This document shows positions 46,857 through 54,385 of a stretch of 64,000 nt of DNA, piece after piece. This DNA comes from Flagellimonas amoyensis. Lineage in GTDB: Bacteria > Bacteroidota > Bacteroidia > Flavobacteriales > Flavobacteriaceae. Below the pieces are notes generated by a model. It was not told the origin of the DNA, did no database searches, and was given only the letters and a program-made list of their open reading frames with translations. The first letter of the stretch is position 1; the number at the start of each line of letters is the position of its first letter. The stretch spans positions 1 to 64,000 of the forward strand of contig NZ_QBUK01000002.1 of assembly GCF_003058265.1 (NCBI RefSeq), written 5' to 3'. The position numbers and the translations under genes were made by a program.

Positions 46857-47027
46857 ATGAAAAAATTACTAAGTATTTTGGCCCTTGCTCTATTGACCGT
46901 TGGATTCTACTCTTGCGAAGCTGAAACCGATATCCAAGAAACCGAAGCGCTTTTCCAACAATTGGATCAAAATGCAACAGATGGAACACATTCCAATGAT
47001 GATGACCGTACTGACGGCGAGGACTAA
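46857..47027 (+). CDS. 56-residue mini-lipoprotein with acidic tail
   Basis: The leader MKKLLSILALALLTVGFYSC is a type II signal peptide with Cys20. The mature part is only 37 residues, ending TDGTHSNDDDRTDGED. There is no known domain. The ATG at 46857 is preceded by CCCTAAAACCTATTATT, a typical A/C-rich flavobacterial leader, and by a -7 box. It lies between a LytTR regulator and a TPR histidine kinase, which suggests a signalling role. That is inference. Confidence 0.72.
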   Translation: MKKLLSILALALLTVGFYSCEAETDIQETEALFQQLDQNATDGTHSNDDDRTDGED

Positions 47028-47049
47028 GTATTTAAAGATAGGTTAAGTA

Positions 47050-47259
47050 ATGAACAACCTCATACGGTCATTATTCCTACTATGCTTTTCTGGCAGTATG
47101 CTTTTCTGCTATAGGGACGAATCCCAAAAAATGATACCGATAGAAGGCAATAGGACCTCTGCGCAGGAGCAGGCATTCAACGAGCGAACACTTTTTGGGA
47201 TAGACCAAAAAAGGATGTTCCGTTTGAACCAGAGTGCCAACGACGACCGCAGCCTATGA
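47050..47259 (+). CDS. 69-residue exported small protein
   Basis: The N-terminus MNNLIRSLFLLCFSGSMLFC looks like a signal peptide, with Cys20 as a possible lipid site. The mature part ends LNQSANDDRSL, sharing an N-D-D-(D)-R element with the small lipoprotein just upstream (SNDDDRTDGED). It starts 22 bases after that gene, and a terminator follows it. Function is unknown; composition and context favour a real gene. Confidence 0.62.
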   Translation: MNNLIRSLFLLCFSGSMLFCYRDESQKMIPIEGNRTSAQEQAFNERTLFGIDQKRMFRLNQSANDDRSL

Positions 47260-47279
47260 CCACGATATAAATTTGAACC

Positions 47280-47316
47280 AAAGCCCCATCCCCTGAAAAG
47301 GTATGGGGCTTTTTTA
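47280..47316 (+). terminator. Terminator after the two small exported proteins
   Basis: AAAGCCCCAT pairs with ATGGGGCTTT around a 13-base loop and is followed by T. It separates the small genes from the kinase gene, though read-through is possible. Confidence 0.85.
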
Positions 47317-47350
47317 GTACCTTGTATCAACAATAAACAACCCGTTGCCA

Positions 47351-49447
47351 TTGAAAAATTGGACCATTATATCGCTAGTCTTTATCTTTCTTGGGTGTTC
47401 CGGATCATCCGCAGAGAAAATCTCTACACAAGATACAACTGCAGACGCTGTGCGTAAATGGACAAAAATGGCCAAGGACAGCACACAACTTCCCCTTGAA
47501 GAGCGGACCCGCTTTTTGGAGAAAGCCAAAAGGGAAGCCTTCGCCTCCACCAACGACTCCATCACCTTGGACCAGCTTTTGACCATTTCATTGACTTATA
47601 GAAGCTTGAAAGATTCCCTTGGGTTTAGGGACACCAATAAACAGGTCATGATCATGTCCCAAGAAACCGACATGTATACCCCGCTTGGCTATTCGCATTG
47701 GGATATGGCCTCTTTTTTTAAATCCTATGGGGCCTTGGACAGTGCCTTTTACCACTATAAAAAAGCCTTGAACAGTTTTGAAAAGCTCCCTAAGAGTCCC
47801 GAATCTAGCTCCCTAAGAGCTAGGATATTATACAGCATGGGGCAGATCCAAGATTCCTACAAAGACTATTTGGGTGCTGAAATCAGTGCTACCACCGCCC
47901 TGAGAATCTTTGATGAATTGGGAGATACTCAAAGAATTTACAATTGCTATAATTTGCTGGGCATTCTTTCCAGTGGCTTAGGTGATAAGGATAAATCTTT
48001 GGAATACTATAAGCAGGCTGGGGCATATATAAATCAAGTCGACAATCCTTCAGCAGATAATCTTGTCTGGCAAAACCAGAACAATATTGCATACGAGCTT
48101 TTGCAAAATGAAGATTACCAATCTGCAAAAGTATCCTATGAGAAGCTACTTAAAGACAAAGGTCTTGAAGAAACAGACTTGGAACTTTATTCATTGGCCA
48201 ATACTAGTCTGGCCTATGCTATTTTCAAGAGCGAAAACAAAATAGAGAGGCCACAGCAATTGCTCGAAAGAGCTATTGAAATAAATGACAGTATCAATTA
48301 TCTGGATGACAAAGCCAGAGCCAAGCAGTATTATGCCGAATTGTTGGCTGCCAAGGGTGATACCGCCAATGCCCTACAATATGCCAAGGAATCGCGGTTT
48401 GTGGCCCAAGAAACCCGCAACAACGACCGCTTGCTGGAAGTGCTCCGATTGCTCACCCAACTGGACAAACCCAATGCAGCCTTGTACTCCAACGCCTACT
48501 ACGATCTCAACGAAGTTATCCAAGAAGAAGAGCGCACCAAGCGGGACAAGTTTGCCCGGATACGCCTGGACACAGATAAAATCAAGGAAGAGAACGTGAT
48601 CCTTTCACGAGAAAGACAAATCTGGGCCGGGGCCGTACTTGGCCTTGTTGTATTCGGGTTGACCACCACGGTGATCGTTTTACAGTACATCAACAACAAC
48701 AGGCTCAAGTTCAAGCAAAAACAGCAGGAAAGCAATCAGGAGATCTACAATCTGATGCTCTCCCAACAGGGCAAATTTGAAGAAGGTAGACAATTGGAAC
48801 AAAAACGCATCTCCGAAGAACTGCACGACGGGATTTTGGGCGAAATGCTCGGCATACGACTGTTACTGAGCGGATTGAATGAACGCGGAGATAGCAATTC
48901 GGTGGAACAACGGGCGGCATTCATAGAGAAATTACGGGAAGTGGAGGAAGATATCAGGACCATTTCGCACGAACTCAACCACGCCTCTTATGAAAAATTT
49001 CATAATTTTATCGTGTCGTTGGAGGAACTGGTCAATGGCTTTCAAAAGTCTTCCGGCATATCGTGTTCCTTCACCTACGACAAAAAGATACACTGGGACA
49101 ACCTTTTGGGCGATATCAAGATCAATGCCTATCGGATTGTACAGGAAACGCTCAAAAACTCTTTGAAGCACGCCAAATGTAAAAATATTGCCATTTCCTT
49201 TGGGTCTGCGGCCGGCAATTTGAAACTGACCATCAAGGACGACGGCGTCGGTTTTGACACCAACAAAGGAAAGAGAGGAATTGGTCTGAGGAACATCATA
49301 TCCCGGGTCAAGAAAGTAAACGGCGTATTCGACATAGAAAGCACCAAAGGAAAAGGCACCACGATTTCGGTGGCCATTCCTGAAAAATATATTGAACCGG
49401 TTCAGGCCAAGGACCCCACCAGCTTGAAACCTGCAATGAACGCATAA
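47351..49447 (+). CDS. Sensor histidine kinase with periplasmic TPR domain (NarX/HisKA_3 type)
   Basis: About 698 residues. A hydrophobic leader with a lipobox-like LVFIFLGC is followed by a long TPR array (about 80-380), one transmembrane helix (about 425-447, WAGAVLGLVVFGLTTTVIVL), a coiled coil, the phosphorylated His in KRISEELHDGILGEMLG (His492), and the HATPase domain (NAYRIVQETLKNSLKHA; DDGVGFDTNKGKRGIGL). The TPR domain should face the periplasm and sense a protein or peptide. No ATG opens the frame: I take TTG 47351 (MKNWTIISL). The partner regulator follows after 23 bases. Confidence 0.9.
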   Translation: MKNWTIISLVFIFLGCSGSSAEKISTQDTTADAVRKWTKMAKDSTQLPLEERTRFLEKAKREAFASTNDSITLDQLLTISLTYRSLKDSLGFRDTNKQVMIMSQETDMYTPLGYSHWDMASFFKSYGALDSAFYHYKKALNSFEKLPKSPESSSLRARILYSMGQIQDSYKDYLGAEISATTALRIFDELGDTQRIYNCYNLLGILSSGLGDKDKSLEYYKQAGAYINQVDNPSADNLVWQNQNNIAYELLQNEDYQSAKVSYEKLLKDKGLEETDLELYSLANTSLAYAIFKSENKIERPQQLLERAIEINDSINYLDDKARAKQYYAELLAAKGDTANALQYAKESRFVAQETRNNDRLLEVLRLLTQLDKPNAALYSNAYYDLNEVIQEEERTKRDKFARIRLDTDKIKEENVILSRERQIWAGAVLGLVVFGLTTTVIVLQYINNNRLKFKQKQQESNQEIYNLMLSQQGKFEEGRQLEQKRISEELHDGILGEMLGIRLLLSGLNERGDSNSVEQRAAFIEKLREVEEDIRTISHELNHASYEKFHNFIVSLEELVNGFQKSSGISCSFTYDKKIHWDNLLGDIKINAYRIVQETLKNSLKHAKCKNIAISFGSAAGNLKLTIKDDGVGFDTNKGKRGIGLRNIISRVKKVNGVFDIESTKGKGTTISVAIPEKYIEPVQAKDPTSLKPAMNA

Positions 49448-49470
49448 AACCTACGAGAAGCAAAACAGTT

Positions 49471-50139
49471 ATGAAGACATTGAGAATATTGGCAATAGAC
49501 GACCATGAAATGACAATGCTCGGATACAAGTTCATCCTGGAGAACATTGATTTTGAGGGTTATGACATTATTGTTGATACCGCCAATACCTACGAGGGCG
49601 GAAAAAAACTCATAGAGGACTCCGTGAACTCCTTTAAATATGATATCCTCTTGTTGGATGTGCAGTTGTTCGCCCCAAACGAGAACCAACCACATTCGGG
49701 TGAAGATCTCGGCATACTGGCCCGCAAATTGGTCCCCGAAAGCAAAATAGCCTTTATGTCCTCTTTCAGCGACAATTTCAGGATCAACAGTATTCTAAAA
49801 TCAGTGGACCCGGATGGTTATCTGGTCAAAACGGACATTGACCCCAAAACCCTGGAAGATGCCGTGAAGACCATCATCCTGAATCCTCCTTATTATTCCT
49901 CCAAGGCCTTGTCCGCCATCCGCAAGAAAATGGCCAACGACATTGAACTGGACGAAAAAGACAAGCAGATCCTATATCACCTTTCCATGGGTACCAAAAA
50001 CAAGGATTTGGAAAAACACATCAGGCTTTCCCCCTCCTCCATCGAGAACAGAAAACGGCACTTAAAGACGCTTTTCGGTACGGAGAATGAGAATGATATG
50101 GCCTTGATCATTGCTGCAAAAAACAGGGGCTTCATCTAA
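49471..50139 (+). CDS. NarL/LuxR-family response regulator, canonical receiver
   Basis: The 222-residue protein has an intact receiver: Asp10-Asp11, phospho-acceptor Asp63 (ILLLDVQL) and Lys120 (GYLVKTD). Its C-terminal helix-turn-helix is of the NarL kind (LDEKDKQILYHLSMGTKNKDLEKHIRLSPSSIENRKRHLKTLFG). It starts 23 bases after the TPR kinase and is surely its partner. The targets may include the nearby small exported protein genes; that is inference. Confidence 0.92.
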   Translation: MKTLRILAIDDHEMTMLGYKFILENIDFEGYDIIVDTANTYEGGKKLIEDSVNSFKYDILLLDVQLFAPNENQPHSGEDLGILARKLVPESKIAFMSSFSDNFRINSILKSVDPDGYLVKTDIDPKTLEDAVKTIILNPPYYSSKALSAIRKKMANDIELDEKDKQILYHLSMGTKNKDLEKHIRLSPSSIENRKRHLKTLFGTENENDMALIIAAKNRGFI

Positions 50140-50223
50140 GCTCCGAGTATCCAAAAGTGCTTTTGGTCGATTTCCGTAATTGGTTTTACATCTTCCTGAG
50201 GTAAAAAGCCTACAAACTAAGGA

Positions 50224-50245
50224 AAACCCATAGAATTTTTAAGGA
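50224..50245 (+). promoter_or_regulatory. Putative shared operator, copy 2
   Basis: AAACCCATAG AA TTTTTAAGGA lies 91 bases before the unknown gene at 50315 and agrees with 45902-45923 at 19 of 22 bases. AAGGA elements flank it with a 22-base period (50219 and 50241). Confidence 0.4.
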
Positions 50246-50314
50246 TTTTCTTCAATCCCAACAAAAAGATTCATCCTAACTTTAAGGTTGAAAGAAAATT
50301 ACAACCCGTAGCAT

Positions 50315-50968
50315 ATGTCACTCCCAAGGAAAAACAACACCGATCATCAGCATAGTGGCGCAAAGGTATTTGAGGCCGCAAATGGGCTGGACGAGTTTCT
50401 GAAAACCATCGAAAAAGATTTTTTTGCCGAGGTCAAAATGCATTTCAAGCATGACAAGGAAAGCAAAAAAACAGATATGATCCTGGATCTGCACTTCAAC
50501 TTTGGTATTACGGAGAGCCTTCATTTCTTTACAAGTGGCACATGGGGTGGTATGACATTCCCCGAAAGGGAGCACAAGGTCTCCTCTTCCCTTGAAAAGG
50601 CCTTTGCGGAACTGAACTCCAAAAACAATTTTCTTTTGGATATATCGGAAGCCTCATTGCACTTCAAGGACACTTCCATCATCATATCGAGGGTCTATGA
50701 ACAAAGTATCCCCGACCAGATAGGCAATATCCTGCTAAAGGCCAGCGAACACTTTGTGTACTACACCAAAGGCCTTACCGAAATACCCTATGAAATATTT
50801 GTTCCCGTATACGAATATGGTGCGCCCAGCGTCTTTGAACCCAAAAAAGGGAAAAGCAGTTATTTTGACTATTGGGGCCTTTACTTCGAGGACGATTCCC
50901 ACCAAGTGATGATCTACTCCCTACACAAAAGAAAAATGTACGAAGTAGATCTGTTCCTTTTCGAATAG
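50315..50968 (+). CDS. Unknown 217-residue cytoplasmic protein
   Basis: I do not recognise the family. There is no signal peptide or membrane helix; the protein looks like an alpha+beta domain with a conserved-looking aromatic core (SLHFFTSGTWGGMTFPE, SSYFDYWGLYFEDDSHQVMIYSLHKRKMYEVDLFLFE). The upstream motif shared with the LytTR regulator gene suggests that it belongs to that regulon. Confidence 0.7.
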   Translation: MSLPRKNNTDHQHSGAKVFEAANGLDEFLKTIEKDFFAEVKMHFKHDKESKKTDMILDLHFNFGITESLHFFTSGTWGGMTFPEREHKVSSSLEKAFAELNSKNNFLLDISEASLHFKDTSIIISRVYEQSIPDQIGNILLKASEHFVYYTKGLTEIPYEIFVPVYEYGAPSVFEPKKGKSSYFDYWGLYFEDDSHQVMIYSLHKRKMYEVDLFLFE

Positions 50969-50992
50969 CAAAAAACTTAAAAAGTATATATA

Positions 50993-52267
50993 CTAAACAC
51001 TGAACAAAGGTCGCGATTTCATCAAATCGTTGACCTTTTGTTTTATTTGTCCCAATTTCTCCTCGTTCTCAGGATCCATGATTACCTCGTTGATGAATCC
51101 AACGATGGTCTCCATATCGGCTTCCTTCAACCCTCTGGTGGTGATGGCCGGAGTACCAAATCGGATTCCCGAAGTAATGAAGGGGGATTGTGTGTCGAAA
51201 GGCACCATGTTCTTGTTCGCCGTGATGGCGGCATGTTCCAACGCTTTTTCGGCATCTTTTCCGGTGATGTTCTTGTTCCTAAGGTCTATCAACATCATGT
51301 GGTTGTCCGTACCTCCAGAAATCACTTTATAATCCAAGGCCATGAAGGCTTTTGCCATGGCCGCCGCATTTTTCTTCACTTGGATCATGTAGTGCAGGAA
51401 CTCATCGGAAAGTGCCTCGCCAAAGGCCACGGCCTTGGCCGCAATGATATGTTCCAATGGTCCACCTTGGTTTCCGGGGAACACGGCAAGGTCCAAAAGG
51501 GCCGACATTTTTCGTAGGGTTCCGTTCTTCAATGTGATCCCAAATGGGTTGTCAAAATCCTCACCCATCAATATGAGACCTCCACGAGGGCCCCTCAACG
51601 TTTTGTGGGTGGTCGTGGTCACAATATGGCAGTGTGGGATGGGGTCGCTCAAAATACCTTTGGCGATCAACCCGGCTGGGTGGGAAATATCGGCCATCAA
51701 AATGGCCCCAACACTGTCCGCGATTTCACGGAAACGTTTAAAATCCATATCTCGGGAATAGGCAGAAGCACCGGCAATGATCAATTTAGGCTTCTCTTTG
51801 TCCGCAATCTCTTGGATCTTATCATAGTTAAGTGTACCTGTTTCCTCATCAACACCATAGAAAACGGGATTGTACAGTTTTCCGGAGAAATTTACGGGCG
51901 ACCCATGGGTCAAGTGACCGCCATGGGACAGGTCAAAGCCCAAAATGGTATCCCCGGGCTGCAAACAGGCGTGGTATACAGATGCATTCGCCTGGGAACC
52001 GGAATGTGGCTGGACATTCGCGTAGGCGGCCCCAAACAGTTCCTTGGCGCGGTCTATGGCCAGTTGTTCCACTTGGTCCACCACTTCACAACCCCCATAA
52101 TAGCGCTTTCCAGGATAGCCCTCGGCATATTTGTTGGTCAATACGGAGCCAGCGGCCTCCATGACCTGCGGGCTGGTAAAGTTCTCGGAAGCTATCAGCT
52201 CTATGCCTTCAATCTGTCTGTCCTTCTCTTGTGCTATCAGTTCAAAAATCTTGTGGTCTCGTTGCAT
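50993..52267 (-). CDS. glyA: Serine hydroxymethyltransferase
   Basis: GlyA interconverts serine and glycine with tetrahydrofolate and PLP. The 424-residue protein begins [30 protein letters not shown]. It has [17 protein letters not shown], the [12 protein letters not shown] region, and the PLP Lys in [20 protein letters not shown] reject a 29-residue upstream extension because family members start at this Met. The -7 box TAATTTTG is 24 bases upstream. Confidence 0.97.
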   Translation of the reverse strand: MQRDHKIFELIAQEKDRQIEGIELIASENFTSPQVMEAAGSVLTNKYAEGYPGKRYYGGCEVVDQVEQLAIDRAKELFGAAYANVQPHSGSQANASVYHACLQPGDTILGFDLSHGGHLTHGSPVNFSGKLYNPVFYGVDEETGTLNYDKIQEIADKEKPKLIIAGASAYSRDMDFKRFREIADSVGAILMADISHPAGLIAKGILSDPIPHCHIVTTTTHKTLRGPRGGLILMGEDFDNPFGITLKNGTLRKMSALLDLAVFPGNQGGPLEHIIAAKAVAFGEALSDEFLHYMIQVKKNAAAMAKAFMALDYKVISGGTDNHMMLIDLRNKNITGKDAEKALEHAAITANKNMVPFDTQSPFITSGIRFGTPAITTRGLKEADMETIVGFINEVIMDPENEEKLGQIKQKVNDLMKSRPLFSV

Positions 52268-52290
52268 CTGCAAATTATTTTGATAAGCCG

Positions 52291-52298
52291 CAAAATTA
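52291..52298 (-). promoter_or_regulatory. -7 promoter element of glyA
   Basis: The minus strand reads TAATTTTG, an exact TAnnTTTG box. The nearest upstream TTG is 23 bases away, slightly longer than usual. Confidence 0.55.
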
Positions 52299-52380
52299 CG
52301 AATTGAAAGGGGATTTATATTCAAAAAAAGCAATATCCATCCCAATTTTATCAAACGGAAATTAACATTCTTGCTGCAAG

Positions 52381-52410
52381 TTGAAACTATCGTTAAATGC
52401 TCTATATTTG
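52381..52410 (+). promoter_or_regulatory. Promoter of the lipoprotein gene at 52515
   Basis: TTG (52381-52383), 19 bases, then TATATTTG (52403-52410): a full match to the Bacteroidota consensus. The 5' leader is about 100 bases. Confidence 0.78.
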
Positions 52411-52514
52411 AAACTTATACCTCACCTGCACACTACCTGTGCTACTTTTTCGTTTATAGATAGCCATTTTTGGCACAGCTATTGAACTTGATCAAACAAC
52501 CAATACCCAACACC

Positions 52515-53699
52515 ATGAAAAAAATTCTACTCTTAACCACGATTTTGATGATTGCCGCCTGCGGGGGCGTCAAGAAGACCCAAGAGGCCCTGAACACCGG
52601 CAACTATGTTACCGCCATGGACAAGGCCATCAGAAATTTGGCGGAAAACAAGACCAAAAAGGGCAACCAGGAATACATCACCCTATTGGAAGAGGCCTTT
52701 GCCAAAAATGCGGAAAGGGAAGAACAGGAAATTGCCTTTTTGCAGAACGACGGCAATCCCGCCAACCTGGAAACCATCTACAACAAATATGTGCAGTTGA
52801 AACGGATACAGGAACGCATCAAACCATTGCTGCCCCTCCGTATCAACGACCAAGGGCGGAATGCGAAGTTCCATTTTGAGAACTATGACAACGCCATTCT
52901 GAACACCAAGGACGAACTCTCCGAGCATTTGTATGAAAATGCCATCGGTCTATTGAAAAACGCCAAATACAAAAGTGATTATCGCGCCGCTTATGACGAT
53001 TTGAAATATGTGCAGGAAATCAGCCCCGGATACAAGGAAACCGTATCCAAAATGGACGAGGCCTACAACAAGGGACTGGAGTTTGTGCGGGTAGAGATCG
53101 GAAACATGACCGAGCAGATCATTCCCGAGCGTTTGGAACGAGACCTTCTGGACTTCAATGCCTTTGGCATCGACAATTTTTGGTTGCAGTACCATACCAA
53201 TCCATTGGCCAACGTAAAATATGATTACGCCATGAACCTCGATTTTATGGAAATCAATGTTTCACCAGAGCGCGTGAACGAAACCCAGATCATCAAGGAA
53301 AAACAGATCAAGGATGGCTGGGAATATTTGTTGGACCGGAACGGCAATGTGGTCAAGGACAGTTTGGGCAATAGCATCAAAGTGGACAAAATGCGTACCG
53401 TGACCTGTAAATTCTTCCAGTTTACCCAGACCAAAAGCGCCCAGATCGGGGCCAAAGTACGGTTCACCGACTTGAAAAACGGACAGGAGATCAATGCCTA
53501 TCCCCTATCAAGCCAGTTTGTTTTTGAGCACGTATTTGCCAATTACCAAGGAGATAAAAGAGCTTTGGAAGACGACCTTTTAATCTTTCTAAATGCAAGG
53601 GAAGTCCCTTTTCCCTCCAATGAGCAAATGGTGTACGATGCCGGGGAAGACCTCAAGGCAAGGCTCAAGGGCATTGTAGCAAAATATCAGTTCAACTAA
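52515..53699 (+). CDS. Lipoprotein of unknown function
   Basis: The 394-residue protein has the lipoprotein signal MKKILLLTTILMIAAC (Cys16). The first 200 residues look helical and TPR-like (ALNTGNYVTAMDKAIRNLAENK, YDDLKYVQEISPGYKETVSKMDEAYNKG). A beta-rich C-terminal half follows (VTCKFFQFTQTKSAQIGAKVRFTDLKNGQEINAYPLSSQFVFEHVF). The start at 52515 gives the proper signal peptide. I know similar lipoproteins in other flavobacteria but no function for them. Confidence 0.72.
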   Translation: MKKILLLTTILMIAACGGVKKTQEALNTGNYVTAMDKAIRNLAENKTKKGNQEYITLLEEAFAKNAEREEQEIAFLQNDGNPANLETIYNKYVQLKRIQERIKPLLPLRINDQGRNAKFHFENYDNAILNTKDELSEHLYENAIGLLKNAKYKSDYRAAYDDLKYVQEISPGYKETVSKMDEAYNKGLEFVRVEIGNMTEQIIPERLERDLLDFNAFGIDNFWLQYHTNPLANVKYDYAMNLDFMEINVSPERVNETQIIKEKQIKDGWEYLLDRNGNVVKDSLGNSIKVDKMRTVTCKFFQFTQTKSAQIGAKVRFTDLKNGQEINAYPLSSQFVFEHVFANYQGDKRALEDDLLIFLNAREVPFPSNEQMVYDAGEDLKARLKGIVAKYQFN

Positions 53700-53710
53700 A
53701 TCTTTAAAAA

Positions 53711-53851
53711 GAGGCTGTCAAAAACAGAAAATTTCAACTTTGTCAGGTTGAGCGCAGTCGAAACCCCTTGATTGTTATTGACATTTTAGGTTTTTCCCGA
53801 AAGCTTTCGGGACGCTCGAACTGACAGATAACAAGTTTTTCAGTTAGCCCC
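53711..53851. repeat. Decayed MITE/REP-like element
   Basis: It begins GAGGCTGTCAAAAA, like the left end of the element at 57011, and ends in a decayed inverse (GTTTTTCAGTTAGCCCC). Inside are TTGAGCGCAGTCGAA (53748-53762) and the perfect palindrome CCCGAAAGCTTTCGGG (53796-53811). No gene is present between 53700 and 53853. Confidence 0.6.
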
Positions 53852-53853
53852 TT

Positions 53854-54243
53854 TTATAGATGATCCTTCAGATCCAAGTCCGCAATGGCACCGTGTGACG
53901 TATGGAAAGTCACCTCCCCATTTTTGACGACCAGCAATTGGGGCGACTCATGCCTTACCCCAAACTTGTCCGCAATCGCATTGGACAGGTCCCTATGTGC
54001 CTGAATGGTCAAAAAATAGAGATCACAATCCAAAGCAGGGTCATACGACCCGTTGAACATCTTCAGCACCATACTACTGATGCCACAGGTGGATGAGTGC
54101 TTAAAAACGACCTGGGGCCGCTCATTGGAATCAGCTTCCAACGTTTCCAATTGTTCCATGGACTCCAAAAAAATCCACGGTAGTTTCGTATCTTGAGTTT
54201 CGGTGTGTTGCTTCCTTCCGAAGACGCTGTCAAATATTCCCAT
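53854..54243 (-). CDS. ytxJ: Bacillithiol-system redox-active protein YtxJ
   Basis: The 129-residue thioredoxin-fold protein has a single active-site cysteine (KHSSTCGISS, Cys53) and the family pattern QLETLEADSNERPQVVFKHSSTC, DLYFLTIQAHRDLSNAIADKFGVRHESPQLLVVKNGEVTFHTSHGAI. YtxJ (DUF2847) is associated with bacillithiol and is thought to act as a monothiol bacilliredoxin. Its presence suggests that the host makes bacillithiol. Confidence 0.88.
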   Translation of the reverse strand: MGIFDSVFGRKQHTETQDTKLPWIFLESMEQLETLEADSNERPQVVFKHSSTCGISSMVLKMFNGSYDPALDCDLYFLTIQAHRDLSNAIADKFGVRHESPQLLVVKNGEVTFHTSHGAIADLDLKDHL

Positions 54244-54385
54244 GTTGCAAATTTAAGGGATAAGTCGGGATTGATGCAAAAGCTTACAACTGACGAAATG
54301 TCTTGCATTTTTCTTGTTTTACAGACATTTTGACGCTAACCCATAGATGGTAGGATTGTTGACATACCAGAAAAAAAACAACACG

